A stretch of DNA of 61,325 bases from CAZSWR01 sp964610885 (GCA_964610885.1 CAZSWR010000006.1:1-61325), one strand, 5' to 3'; positions 41,206-49,989 are shown, numbered from the stretch's first letter. Numbers and translations: made by a program. The notes: generated by a model not told the origin, from the letters alone.

Positions 41206-43623
41206 ATGTTTTCCAAAAGTATTAGGAAACTGCTCGGTGCGAAACCGCTTTTCGTGCTGCTTGCATTCCTTTTCGGCGCGCCCAGCCTGATGGCCAGCGA
41301 AGCCGAATTAGTGGTTCCCACCCTAACAACTGACCAATCAAACCTGCTCATGATTGGGCTTATTGTATGTTTGCTTGGAATGGTGTTTGGCCTGTATGCC
41401 TACCTGCACGTGAAGCGACTCAAAGCGCATCCGACGATGCTCGACGTATCGGAGTTAATTTTCCAAACCGCAAAGACTTACCTGCTCCAGCAGGGCAAGT
41501 TCCTCATTTTGCTTGAAATCCTCATCGGCACATGTATCGCATTCTACTTCGGTGCGCTTCAGAACATGCAGCTTTCCGGCGTGGCTATGATTCTCGCATG
41601 GTCTGTGGTGGGTATTCTCGGTTCGTATGGCGTGGCGTGGTTCGGCATTCGTGTCAATACGCTCGCCAATAGCCGCATGGCATTCGCCTCGCTCGAGAAA
41701 AAGCCGCTTAAATTGCTCAACATCCCGCTCCAGGCCGGAATGAGTATTGGCGTGTTGCTGATCTGCGTCGAACTTATTATGATGCTCATCATCCTTCTTT
41801 TCATCGACCCGCACTATGCCGGTGCATGTTTCATCGGCTTCGCAATAGGCGAATCGCTTGGCGCCAGCGCCCTCCGTATCGCCGGTGGTATCTTCACGAA
41901 GATTGCCGATATTGGCTCGGACTTGATGAAAATCGTGTTCAATTTGAAAGAAGACGACCCGTCGAACCCCGGCGTTATTGCTGACTGCACGGGCGACAAT
42001 GCCGGCGATTCTATCGGACCGACGGCAGATGGATTCGAAACCTATGGCGTAACGGGCGTGGCCTTAGTCAGTTTCATCATCCTTGGCGTCTTCCCGCAGT
42101 ACCAAGCGGAACTTATCACATGGATCTTTACTATGCGCGTCGCAATGATTTTCACTTCGATCCTGGCCTATTGGATCAACCTCGGAGTGAGCAAAATGAT
42201 TTACAGCGGCCGCGACGACCTCGATTTCGAACGCCCGCTTACATCTTTGGTATGGATTACTTCCATCCTGTCGATCATCGCAACGTTTGGAATCAGCTAC
42301 TGGCAGATCACCAACCTTCCGAATAACATTTGGTGGGTTCTGGCCACGATCATCAGCCTTGGCACTCTGGGCGCTGCACTGATTCCAGAATTCACGAAAG
42401 CATTCACCAGCACCAAGGCCCGCCACACACAAGAAATCGTCCGCGCATCGCGCGAGGGCGGCCCTTCGCTGACGATCCTCTCCGGTTTGGTCGCAGGCAA
42501 TTTTAGCGCATTCTGGGAGGGCATGGTATTCTTCACACTGATGTTCTTCGCATATATTTCGAGTACAAACGGACTAAACTCGATTATGCAATACGAGACG
42601 ATTTTCGCTTTCGGCCTCGTGGCGTTCGGTTTCCTCGGAATGGGGCCGGTTACCATCGCCGTCGATAGCTACGGCCCTGTAACGGATAACGCACAATCGA
42701 TCTACGAACTGTCCATGATCGAAACTCGCGAAAACATCGAATCGGAAATCGAAAAAGACTTTGGCTTCAAACCCAATTTCGACAAAGCAAAACAATACCT
42801 CGAAGAAAACGACGGAGCAGGAAATACGTTCAAAGCCACCTCGAAACCTGTGCTCATCGGTACAGCCGTCGTGGGCGCAACGACTATGATTTTCTCGCTT
42901 ATCCTGCTGATTAAATCAACTCTCGGCATCGCTCCCGAACAAGTTTTGAACTTGCTCAATCCATACACTATCCTCGGATTCATCTGCGGCGGCGCCGTTA
43001 TCTATTGGTTCACCGGTGCATCCACCCAGGCCGTCTCCACCGGCGCATACAAAGCCGTCGAATTCATCAAAAAGCATATCGACCTGAGCAATGCCTCGCA
43101 GGCAGCGTCCACCGAGAACTCGAAAGAGGTCGTGAAGATCTGCACTCAATACGCGCAAAAGGGAATGTTCAACATTTTCATCGCAATATTCAGCTTTGCG
43201 CTCGCTTTTGCATTCTTCTCCGCTTCGGACCGCTCGAATCCTGGCCCGGCTGCGTTCTTCGTCAGCTATTTGGTTTCGATTGCCATTTTCGGGCTTTTCC
43301 AAGCCATTTTCATGGCTAATGCCGGCGGCGCTTGGGACAACGCCAAGAAGATCGTCGAAGTGGAACTAAAGGAAAAAGGCACCGATTTGCACGCTGCGAC
43401 CGTTATTGGCGACACAGTTGGCGATCCGTTCAAAGACACTTCATCCGTCGCGCTGAACCCGATCATCAAATTCACGACACTCTTCGGCTTGCTGGCCATG
43501 GAGATTGCGATCGTCCCATCGTTCGTTTCCACGGCTCCGTACGTGGGCGGCGTGTTCTTCGCAATTGCCCTCGTATTTGTGTATCGCTCGTTCTATTCGA
43601 TGCGCATCCCGGAGAAGCTCTAA
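41206..43623 (+). CDS. hppA: Membrane-bound H+-translocating pyrophosphatase
   Basis: 805 residues from the ATG at 41206, with GGAGG seven bases upstream. Hydrolyses pyrophosphate to pump H+ (or Na+) across the inner membrane. About sixteen membrane helices. Substrate motifs appear as EDDPSNPGVIADCTGDNAGD, followed by SIGPTADGFETYG, and at the C-terminus GGAWDNAKKIVEVE, HAATVIGDTVGDPFKDTSSV and ALNPIIKF. The K+-dependence segment reads GNTFKATSKP, with Lys where K+-dependent enzymes have Ala, so it should be the K+-independent type. The ADCTGDNAGDSIGP variant differs from the usual ADNVGDNVGDCAG. Terminator immediately behind. Confidence 0.95.
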   Translation: MFSKSIRKLLGAKPLFVLLAFLFGAPSLMASEAELVVPTLTTDQSNLLMIGLIVCLLGMVFGLYAYLHVKRLKAHPTMLDVSELIFQTAKTYLLQQGKFLILLEILIGTCIAFYFGALQNMQLSGVAMILAWSVVGILGSYGVAWFGIRVNTLANSRMAFASLEKKPLKLLNIPLQAGMSIGVLLICVELIMMLIILLFIDPHYAGACFIGFAIGESLGASALRIAGGIFTKIADIGSDLMKIVFNLKEDDPSNPGVIADCTGDNAGDSIGPTADGFETYGVTGVALVSFIILGVFPQYQAELITWIFTMRVAMIFTSILAYWINLGVSKMIYSGRDDLDFERPLTSLVWITSILSIIATFGISYWQITNLPNNIWWVLATIISLGTLGAALIPEFTKAFTSTKARHTQEIVRASREGGPSLTILSGLVAGNFSAFWEGMVFFTLMFFAYISSTNGLNSIMQYETIFAFGLVAFGFLGMGPVTIAVDSYGPVTDNAQSIYELSMIETRENIESEIEKDFGFKPNFDKAKQYLEENDGAGNTFKATSKPVLIGTAVVGATTMIFSLILLIKSTLGIAPEQVLNLLNPYTILGFICGGAVIYWFTGASTQAVSTGAYKAVEFIKKHIDLSNASQAASTENSKEVVKICTQYAQKGMFNIFIAIFSFALAFAFFSASDRSNPGPAAFFVSYLVSIAIFGLFQAIFMANAGGAWDNAKKIVEVELKEKGTDLHAATVIGDTVGDPFKDTSSVALNPIIKFTTLFGLLAMEIAIVPSFVSTAPYVGGVFFAIALVFVYRSFYSMRIPEKL

Positions 43624-43668
43624 ACCAATCAGCTTTCAGATGCTTTTTCTCTCGCTCACAATAAAAAA

Positions 43669-43706
43669 ACATCCGATGACTCTTTGGGCCATCGGATGTT
43701 TTTTTA
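43669..43706 (+). terminator. Rho-independent terminator after hppA
   Basis: Perfect stem ACATCCGATG / CATCGGATGT, loop ACTCTTTGGGC, then seven T. Nearly the same hairpin as at 29544-29580. Confidence 0.9.
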
Positions 43707-43747
43707 AAGTCCACACCATGAATCATAAAGGAGAAAAAATACTGAAA

Positions 43748-43984
43748 ATGTCAAGAATCAAACCTATAGATGTAGTTGCATTAGAAGATTATATTATCGA
43801 AATCAAATTCTCTAACGGCGAAATTCGGCGATTCGATTGCAAGCCATATTTAAATGGTGATTGGTTTTCAGAGTTGCTCAAAATAGAAAATTTCAAAGAT
43901 ATGAGGGTTTCCGGTTCGACTGTCGAAAGGGCAACTGGCCAAGATCTATGCCCAGATTGCCTTTACGACAATAGCTACGTCTGA
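43748..43984 (+). CDS. DUF2442-like small protein
   Basis: 78 residues from the ATG at 43748 (AAGGAG 14 bases upstream; a CTG at 43742 is better spaced). Pattern DYIIEIKFSNGEIRRFDCKP, then a short FSELL / FKDMRV segment and the C-terminal GQDLCPDCLYDNSYV, which fits the DUF2442 family. Members often pair with a DUF4160 gene in a toxin-antitoxin-like module, but none is present on either side here. Located directly behind the hppA terminator. Function unknown. Confidence 0.75.
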   Translation: MSRIKPIDVVALEDYIIEIKFSNGEIRRFDCKPYLNGDWFSELLKIENFKDMRVSGSTVERATGQDLCPDCLYDNSYV

Positions 43985-44011
43985 TCCATTTATTGGGCAG
44001 ATTATTCTCCT

Positions 44012-44083
44012 CCCATTCAGAAGTTGAACGTCTGACTGCATTTTTCTCATATCGAATGCGAGAAAACACTCGGAAGGGTTACT
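44012..44083. repeat. Palindromic repeat, family E, copy 4 (diverged)
   Basis: CCCATTCAGAAGTTGAACG and AACACTCGGAAGGGTTACTG about 35 bases apart, resembling the pair at 4230. Confidence 0.45.
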
Positions 44084-44192
44084 GTTCCAAATGCTAATAT
44101 TATTCTGCCAATACAACTAGGAATTATTACTATCTCTGGCAGGCTTCAAGCCAGCTCCGAAGGTGCGATATATTCATTGCTGACACGTTGAT

Positions 44193-44269
44193 TAATATTC
44201 CACGCTTTCAGCGTTTGAATGATGATACCAACACGTTTACTATGAATATTCCACGCCTTCGGCGTTCAC
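44193..44269. repeat. Tandem pair of ATTCCACGCxTTCxGCGTT palindromes
   Basis: AATATTCCACGCTTTCAGCG at about 44194 and AATATTCCACGCCTTCGGCG at about 44246, 52 bases apart, each an imperfect hairpin (ACGC...GCGT). Just before them CTGGCAGGCTTCAAGCCAG (about 44137) makes another hairpin. The interval 43985-44362 holds only such repeats. Confidence 0.6.
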
Positions 44270-44362
44270 TCCGGCTACGAATATGTGTTCGAAAAACAAA
44301 TCAATTACGTATGAATGGTGTCGTACTCATCGGATGAGTATTTGATATCCAATTTCAAACAA

Positions 44363-44396
44363 AAAGCCACATCCCATTTTGTAAGATGTGGCTTTT
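44363..44396 (-). terminator. Rho-independent terminator of enolase
   Basis: On the minus strand: AAAGCCACATC, loop, GATGTGGCTTTTT. Perfect stem of about ten bases with T-run. Confidence 0.88.
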
Positions 44397-44414
44397 GTTT
44401 TTTCTGCTGATTAC

Positions 44415-45704
44415 CTATTTGTAGAATTCAAATTCGGTATTTCCGGCGTAGATTGAATCGAGGGCAAGCATTTCCTCCAGGCGGAGCAATTGGTTGTATT
44501 TGGCGACGCGATCCGTGCGCGAGGGTGCGCCGGTTTTGATTTGTCCGGCGTTGGTCGCCACTGCGATGTCGGCAATCGTTGTGTCTTCGGTTTCGCCGGA
44601 GCGGTGCGAGATCACTGTGCGGTAGCCGGCGCGTTGGGCCATTTGGATTGTTTGCAGCGTTTCGGTCAGAGTCCCGATTTGGTTCACTTTGATCAGGATC
44701 GAATTGCCGACGCCTGCCTTGATTCCGCGATCGAGGAATTTCGGGTTGGTAACGAAGAGGTCGTCGCCCACGAGCTGGATTTTTTTGCCCAGGGCAGCGG
44801 TCAGTTTGCCCCAGCCTTCCCAGTCGCGCTCGCCGAGGCCGTCCTCGATCGAGACGATCGGATAGCGTGAGCACAAATCCACGTACCATTGCACCATTTC
44901 GTCCGATGTCTTAAGGACTCCGCTCGATTTGAACATTTTGTACTTGCCGTCTTCGTACATTTCGCTCGAGGCGACGTCCACGGCGAGTAGTATGTCTTTT
45001 TTCGGTTCGTATCCGGCGGCGCGGATTGCCTCGAGGATCACGTCGAAGGCTTCTTCGTTCGATTTCAGCGAAGGAGCGAAACCGCCTTCGTCGCCAACGG
45101 ACGTGTTGTAGCCTTTGCCTTTGAGCACTTTTTTCAGATTATGGAACACTTCGGCGCCGGCGCGAAGGGCTTCGCGGAAGCTCTCGAAGTTATGAGGAAT
45201 GATCATGAATTCCTGAATATCGACTGTGTTGTCGGCGTGTTTGCCGCCGTTCAGGATGTTCATCATCGGGGCGGGAAGAGTGCGGGCGTAAGTGCCGCCC
45301 AAGTAGCGATAGAGTGGCATGGTGTGGTATTCGGCGGCTGCTTTGGCCACTGCGAGCGACACGCCAAGGATGGCATTGGCGCCGAGTTTGGATTTGTTCT
45401 CGGTGCCGTCCAATTCGATAAGCATGTTATCGATTTGGATTTGCTCGGCTGCGTCGATACCTTCGAGCGCGTCTGCGATAATCGAATTGACGTGTTCGAC
45501 TGCTTGTTCCACGCCATTTCCGAGGTAGCGCGAAGCATCGCCGTCGCGAAGTTCGCAGGCTTCGAATTCGCCGGTGGAGGCGCCCGATGGCACTGCTGCG
45601 GTTCCCATGGAGCCGTCTTCGAGAATAACGTCCACCTCGACGGTGGGATTGCCGCGCGAATCAAGAATTTCGCGGGCGAAGATGTCAGAGATAAATGAAC
45701 TCAT
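44415..45704 (-). CDS. eno: Enolase
   Basis: 429 residues from the ATG at 45704, with GAAGGA eight bases upstream. The frame is open up to 45797 but that extension has no start signal. Converts 2-phosphoglycerate to phosphoenolpyruvate in glycolysis. N-terminal REILDSRGNPTVEVDV, the loop AVPSGASTGEFEACELRD, metal and catalytic sites in VGDEGGFAP, LAVDVASSEMY, SIEDGLGERDW, VGDDLFVTNP and the signature LIKVNQIGTLTET, then SHRSGETED. Complete. Follows the carbinolamine dehydratase gene by 82 bases on the same strand. Confidence 0.97.
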   Translation of the reverse strand: MSSFISDIFAREILDSRGNPTVEVDVILEDGSMGTAAVPSGASTGEFEACELRDGDASRYLGNGVEQAVEHVNSIIADALEGIDAAEQIQIDNMLIELDGTENKSKLGANAILGVSLAVAKAAAEYHTMPLYRYLGGTYARTLPAPMMNILNGGKHADNTVDIQEFMIIPHNFESFREALRAGAEVFHNLKKVLKGKGYNTSVGDEGGFAPSLKSNEEAFDVILEAIRAAGYEPKKDILLAVDVASSEMYEDGKYKMFKSSGVLKTSDEMVQWYVDLCSRYPIVSIEDGLGERDWEGWGKLTAALGKKIQLVGDDLFVTNPKFLDRGIKAGVGNSILIKVNQIGTLTETLQTIQMAQRAGYRTVISHRSGETEDTTIADIAVATNAGQIKTGAPSRTDRVAKYNQLLRLEEMLALDSIYAGNTEFEFYK

Positions 45705-45786
45705 CTGTTTTCCTTCAAAATATTTCAAGTAATAAAAACTAATTATTTCAAATCCAAAAGGATATAAAGTCAAAAATTGCAATTGC

Positions 45787-46077
45787 CTAACCGGCAATTT
45801 CGTCGATTTTCTCGGCCAGGGCGAAATCCAGCTCCGTCAGCCCGTCCACTGTATGCGTGCGAACCGATACGCGCACTTTGTTCCATCCGTAAATCAAGAT
45901 GTCTGGATGGTGGCCCATTGCCTCGGCAGCGATTGCGATTGCATTTGCCAATCCGACGGCAGCCGTGAAGCATGGGGCGACCAGCTCGCGGCAGAGTTCG
46001 TCCCGATCGTTAACGACCCAAAGTGGCTTCGATTCCAGTCTTAGTTTAATTTCTTCCGAGTTTAGTTTGGTTTCCAT
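45787..46077 (-). CDS. Pterin-4a-carbinolamine dehydratase
   Basis: 96 residues, the normal length for the PhhB/DCoH family. It dehydrates 4a-hydroxy-tetrahydrobiopterin during recycling of the pterin cofactor, or acts in molybdopterin/folate side routes. Active-site motif GHHPDILIYGWNKVRVSV with the two histidines, then THTVDGLTELDFALAEKID. No aromatic amino acid hydroxylase is in the window, so the pterin partner is unknown. ATG without strong ribosome-binding site. Confidence 0.9.
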   Translation of the reverse strand: METKLNSEEIKLRLESKPLWVVNDRDELCRELVAPCFTAAVGLANAIAIAAEAMGHHPDILIYGWNKVRVSVRTHTVDGLTELDFALAEKIDEIAG

Positions 46078-46150
46078 ATTATTCCACGATAAAACGTTCT
46101 ACGATAAATCTTCCATTTAAAACATAGCTCCGGCAAACGCATTTTCGCAC

Positions 46151-46197
46151 AAAAAAAAGGCTGTCTTGATTGCATTTTCGATTTGCAAAGACAGCCA
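46151..46197 (-). terminator. Rho-independent terminator of trxA
   Basis: Minus strand: GGCTGTCTT, long loop, AAGACAGCC followed by eight T. Confidence 0.82.
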
Positions 46198-46260
46198 TTT
46201 CGTTTTATTTATGGCTCCGGTGATGTACCTTCTTGCGCCAATGTCGGTCTTTCGTCAGTG

Positions 46261-46584
46261 TTAAATGTGCTCTTTCAAATGTGCTTCGATTTGTTGTTTC
46301 GGCACTGCGCCGATGATGCTATCCACCACCTGGCCCTCTTTGAAAATGAGCAAGGTCGGGATCGAGCGGATGCCATAGGTCATGGCTGTTTTCTGGCTGG
46401 CGTCCACATCGACTTTAACCATTTTTGCCTTTCCGGCGTATTCGGCGGCCAATTCTTCGATAAGCGGGGTGATCATTCTGCAAGGTCCGCACCATGTGGC
46501 CCAAAAATCCACGAGCACTGGTACATCCGATTGCAATACTTCCTGGTCGAATACCTCGTCCGAAACAAGCTGTAATTGCGACAT
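46261..46584 (-). CDS. trxA: Thioredoxin
   Basis: 107 residues, cytoplasmic disulfide reductant. Active site WATWCGPCRMITPLIEELA, the cis-proline segment RSIPTLLIFKEGQ and the buried Asp in PVLVDFWA are all present. No signal peptide or membrane anchor, so it is not the CcmG-type thioredoxin of cytochrome c maturation although the ccm genes lie 2 kb away. ATG with AGGAG upstream. Confidence 0.96.
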   Translation of the reverse strand: MSQLQLVSDEVFDQEVLQSDVPVLVDFWATWCGPCRMITPLIEELAAEYAGKAKMVKVDVDASQKTAMTYGIRSIPTLLIFKEGQVVDSIIGAVPKQQIEAHLKEHI

Positions 46585-46627
46585 TTTTTACTCCTAATGT
46601 ATGGTTATTTAATCTTTCAAATCCACT

Positions 46628-46689
46628 AAAAACGGAAATGTAAAATTACAAATTTCTGTTCAAACATTAAACAGAAATATTCCGTTTTT
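46628..46689 (-). terminator. Two-part hairpin after the lipoprotein gene
   Basis: Outer stem AAAAACGGAA / TTCCGTTTTT encloses an inner stem AATTTCTGTT / AAACAGAAAT. The minus-strand T-run lies at the far side (GTTTTT inverse). Placed 20 bases after the lipoprotein stop and ahead of trxA. Confidence 0.65.
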
Positions 46690-46708
46690 ATTGTAATATT
46701 TCACATTA

Positions 46709-47917
46709 TTATTTTTTTGCCTCGCGGTCGCATTTTCCGATGCGATATTTGGTTGTTGTGCGCGTAAAGTCTTTCATTTCAACCTTCTTCGCGGGGTCGA
46801 ACTTGCCGTCGTAGCTGCCCTGGCGCACCAAAACTGTTTTCTCGCCGTTCTCAAACTTTTCCACAATCGTTTCGCGGGCCGAGCATCTCTCCTGCCCGTA
46901 GCAATAGCTTTTCTCGAATATCGAGGCTTCCATGGGGCGAACCTTCAGTTTGTGCGCCGGGCGAATCCATTTGTATTCTTTCTCGCTGTGCAAGCGGTCG
47001 AACTGCTTTGTTTCCGGTGTATATTTCATATCGGCAATCTTGGCAATCATTCCATCGGCGCCGTAAGTGAAAGTGATTTTGGAATTAGCTTCCGAGATCG
47101 AGTCGCGCTTTTCGTTCGAATAACCTGTCATGGCGATGATGTTGCCCTTCGAGTCCTTGTCCACTTTGTACCATTCGCTGTCGGGGTCGTGTTGGCAATC
47201 GGGGCGCGAAATCTTGAACGTGGCGGGGTAGCCGTCTGCGTCGAAAGTAGTCTCCACCGAAAGAGCAATCGAACCTGCCTTGGCTCCGGTTTCTTCGTCG
47301 TCCGTGGGGAAGTATTGTGTGCGTTTTTCCACGACCGAGTACACCGGGAAATTGCCTTTGGGCCTGGAATTCTTGGCGGGAAGCATGCGCAGAACGAAAT
47401 AATCGACAAGCTTGTTGCCGTCAGTGTTTTTGTATTCGGCATCGGTGCTGAATCGGGACACTTCCTGGCTCAGAAGCCAGCCGTTTGCGTCATAGTTGTT
47501 CTTTACTTTCATCACAAGCGCCTCGGGCTTCATCTCGCCTTCGTAAACATCTTTGGAGAGCAATTCGTAAGTATCCTTCGAATAGACGGGCACTACGATC
47601 TCGGTCGTCAGCGTGGCGTGGTCGGTGATGATTTCCTTTGTGGGCAGCCGGTCGGCTCCGAGTTCGCGTTCGATGGTTTTCGTAGCATTGCCGGCGCTAT
47701 CCTTGTAGATTGCTTTTTTCCAGAAATAATCAGTATCATTTTCGTATTCGTAGCTGACAAATTCCTTCTCGGACGGTACCCCGTCGATGTAGTTCTGAAC
47801 GGTCTCGTCGGTAACGAACATCAATTCGTTGCCACGCTCCTCCACGGCAGGCTGTTTTTTGCAGGCAAGCGAAACTAAGCATAATGCCGCAATTGCGAGT
47901 AACTTAATGAATCTCAT
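46709..47917 (-). CDS. Lipoprotein of unknown function
   Basis: 402 residues. Signal MRFIKLLAIAALCLVSLACKK with lipobox SLAC. The mature part is made of YD-like or beta-hairpin repeats (DSAGNATKTIERELGADRLP, NNYDANGWLLSQEVSR, TFDADGYPATFKISR, TFTYGADGMIAKIADMKY), resembling RHS/YD-type antiparallel strands without full repeats. It has a C-terminal cysteine pair in CYGQERCSAR. No enzyme motif. Divergent from ccmC; a role in the envelope is all that can be said. Confidence 0.75.
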   Translation of the reverse strand: MRFIKLLAIAALCLVSLACKKQPAVEERGNELMFVTDETVQNYIDGVPSEKEFVSYEYENDTDYFWKKAIYKDSAGNATKTIERELGADRLPTKEIITDHATLTTEIVVPVYSKDTYELLSKDVYEGEMKPEALVMKVKNNYDANGWLLSQEVSRFSTDAEYKNTDGNKLVDYFVLRMLPAKNSRPKGNFPVYSVVEKRTQYFPTDDEETGAKAGSIALSVETTFDADGYPATFKISRPDCQHDPDSEWYKVDKDSKGNIIAMTGYSNEKRDSISEANSKITFTYGADGMIAKIADMKYTPETKQFDRLHSEKEYKWIRPAHKLKVRPMEASIFEKSYCYGQERCSARETIVEKFENGEKTVLVRQGSYDGKFDPAKKVEMKDFTRTTTKYRIGKCDREAKK

Positions 47918-48178
47918 GCAAATTCCTCAGTATAATATTAAATATTTCACATTGTTAATCAATATCGAAATTTTATCTTCGTTTAATCATTATTTATTTT
48001 TTATATTTCATTTTTTGAAATTGTAAATAATGACCCAACAAATTGAAAACAAAAAAACGAAATATTCGGCTAAATGCCAAGCTATATTTTTAAGTAACAA
48101 TTTTCGGTTTCGTATGTTAATAGCATAATGTTGGCGATCGAACAATCGCAAAAGTAAAAGTGACAGGGAAAAATATTC

Positions 48179-49300
48179 ATGGTTAAGTTTTTGATAATTA
48201 TGGCCGGACTGGGCGGCGGGGTGCTTCTGGGGATGCTGCCGCGGCTGTATGCGCCTTGGGGGCGCTTGCGGACGTGGATCCTGGTGGTGTGGATTGCAAT
48301 TTCTGCCTGCGCCACGCTCGTCCCGCCAATTGCTACCGATCTCGAAACGCTCCAAGGGCTTTCCTCGATGGGCCAGCAGGAGCCGATCAACGCGAGTTTC
48401 TATATAACAGGCACCATAGAAGTTATAAGAGAGCTATGGGATACGTCACATGCCAAACCATCGCGATTCCTTAAAATTAGATCTACTCCTGAAACTTCCG
48501 GCAAAGAATACAATCTCATTCTGCCAGAGGATTCTGAATTGTTCGAGTGCGCCAAAGAACCGAAAAAGGAAATCTTTGCAAAGCTCAGCTATAGCCCGGA
48601 AGAGAAGCACTTTCACTTCGTCAGCTTGGAGAGCATCGATCCTTGGGTCGTCCTGCCATACGTCCCCGGGCTGGGCGAGAGGATGCGGATCATCAATTTC
48701 CACGTGCCGGTCGCTTGGGTGGCCGTCCTGGCCTACCTTTTCTCCATGGTGTATTCGATAATGTACTTGCGCCGCCGCGACCCGGATTTGGACGCGAAAG
48801 CCGCATCCGCCGCTGCGCTGGGCACAGTGTTTTGCATACTTGCCACTGTGAGCGGCATGATCTGGGCGAAATTCAATTGGGGCGCGTATTGGAACTGGGA
48901 TCCACGGGAGACATCCATTTTCATGCTCCTGTTGATCTATGCAGCATATTTCACTCTCCGCTCGGCAATTGCCACCGACGACGCCCGCGCACGCCTCAGC
49001 GCCGTCTATAACGTGTTGGCCGCCGTTACCGTGCCTTTCTTCATCTTCATCCTGCCGAGGATTACTTCTGGCCTGCATCCGGGCGCGGCCGGCGAAGAGA
49101 CAACCGGGCCAATCCTCAGCGCGCAATCCGAGATGATGAACATCGTCAAGCAAATCACATTCGCCCTGGCTTTGGGCGGCTTCACGGCGCTATTCCTGCG
49201 TTTGCAAAACGCACTCTACCGCACTCGGCGTATCGGCGAGCTGATTAACGAAGCCGAAGATCAGGATTTCCAACGAATTACCAACAAGGAAGGAAAATAA
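48179..49300 (+). CDS. ccmC: Cytochrome c biogenesis haem handling protein CcmC
   Basis: 373 residues, longer than the usual 220-250 for CcmC because of a periplasmic insert of about 110 residues between the first and second membrane pairs (about 55-165). Six or more membrane helices. The tryptophan-rich haem-binding motif WGAYWNWDPRETSIF and periplasmic histidines (NFHVPVAW, SGLHPGA) are typical of CcmC/CcsA. It delivers haem to CcmE. First gene of ccmC-ccmD-ccmE-ccmF. The start has GGGA nine bases upstream. Confidence 0.9.
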   Translation: MVKFLIIMAGLGGGVLLGMLPRLYAPWGRLRTWILVVWIAISACATLVPPIATDLETLQGLSSMGQQEPINASFYITGTIEVIRELWDTSHAKPSRFLKIRSTPETSGKEYNLILPEDSELFECAKEPKKEIFAKLSYSPEEKHFHFVSLESIDPWVVLPYVPGLGERMRIINFHVPVAWVAVLAYLFSMVYSIMYLRRRDPDLDAKAASAAALGTVFCILATVSGMIWAKFNWGAYWNWDPRETSIFMLLLIYAAYFTLRSAIATDDARARLSAVYNVLAAVTVPFFIFILPRITSGLHPGAAGEETTGPILSAQSEMMNIVKQITFALALGGFTALFLRLQNALYRTRRIGELINEAEDQDFQRITNKEGK

Positions 49301-49459
49301 ATGATACATTTCCTCGAACAGAACCAATTGCTTATAGTCCTCGCGATTGTCCTCGTCGTCTGGGCTGGAATATCCATTATTCTATTCGCAATCGAGTCCA
49401 AATTGAAAAAAGCTGAGGCCAGGTTGGACGCCTTGGCCATGAACAACAAAAAGAATTGA
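49301..49459 (+). CDS. ccmD: CcmD-like small membrane protein
   Basis: 52 residues, beginning directly after the ccmC stop (TAA ATG) with AAGGAAGG upstream. A single membrane helix (about 9-30, LLIVLAIVLVVWAGISIILF) and a charged C-terminal tail match CcmD, which helps release holo-CcmE from CcmC. Identification rests on size, helix and position between ccmC and ccmE. Confidence 0.75.
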   Translation: MIHFLEQNQLLIVLAIVLVVWAGISIILFAIESKLKKAEARLDALAMNNKKN

Positions 49460-49479
49460 ATCAATTTAGCAATCGAGAT

Positions 49480-49884
49480 ATGAAACTAAAATTCATCATA
49501 CCGGGCGTGCTGGCAATTGCATTGATAATTGTTGCTGCAATTTCTATCGGCAAAAACCGAATCGAATATTCCGATTTCCGCTCGGCCCGCTCCGGCACCA
49601 AAACCGTGCAAGTGATCGGCTCTTGGGTGCGCGAAAAGCCAACAAACTACGCCCCCGAACAGAACGAATTCACTTTTACGATGAAAGACGGGAACGGAGA
49701 CGAAGCCCAAGTTGTGTTCGCTGGCGCCATGCCGCAAACCTTCACCGCGGCCACTTCGATTGTCGTGAAAGGAAAATTCGCCGGCGACCACTTCGCAGCG
49801 ACCGAATTGCTCACCAAGTGCCCATCGAAATACGAGGGCCAAGGCACAGAACATCCCGGCGCAGTAGAAAAAGAAGCCAAATAG
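49480..49884 (+). CDS. ccmE: Cytochrome c maturation haem chaperone CcmE, CxxxY variant
   Basis: 134 residues from the ATG at 49480; an upstream TTG at 49456 overlaps ccmD's stop. One N-terminal membrane helix (MKLKFIIPGVLAIALIIVAA) and a periplasmic OB-fold beta-barrel (VQVIGSWVREKPTNY, EFTFTMKDGNGDEAQVVF, TSIVVKGKFAGDHFAATELL). At the haem-binding loop the sequence is LTKCPSKYEGQ, with Cys where most CcmE have His (HxxxY). This CxxxY form is known from sulfate reducers and archaea and still binds haem. Third gene of the ccm cluster. Confidence 0.9.
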   Translation: MKLKFIIPGVLAIALIIVAAISIGKNRIEYSDFRSARSGTKTVQVIGSWVREKPTNYAPEQNEFTFTMKDGNGDEAQVVFAGAMPQTFTAATSIVVKGKFAGDHFAATELLTKCPSKYEGQGTEHPGAVEKEAK

Positions 49885-49886
49885 CG

Positions 49887-49951
49887 CTTCGCCTGGCTCA
49901 GTACTTCTGGGCAAGCTCAGTAACCGTACTTCGACAGGCTCAGCAACCGGA
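49887..49951 (+). repeat. Three degenerate tandem units between ccmE and ccmF
   Basis: CTTCGCCTGGCTCAGTA, CTTCTGGGCAAGCTCAGTAA and CTTCGACAGGCTCAGCAACC follow each other directly, each about 20-25 bases. TTCGACAGGCTCAG-type repeats are widespread in bacterial intergenic DNA. No other copy was noticed in the window. Confidence 0.6.
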
Positions 49952-49989
49952 CTTTCTTATGAATGTATTGCAAAGAGAAGGAAATAAAT

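Noticed and set aside
45141..45698. 185-codon open frame opposite enolase
   Set aside because: Enolase is unambiguous on the other strand.
46261..46584. Thioredoxin considered as the CcmG of the nearby ccm cluster
   Set aside because: No signal peptide or membrane anchor and it lies on the opposite strand with its own terminator.
46952..47878. 308-codon open frame opposite the lipoprotein gene
   Set aside because: The minus-strand frame has a lipoprotein signal and terminator; the plus-strand one lacks a start signal and is Val/Phe-rich shadow sequence.
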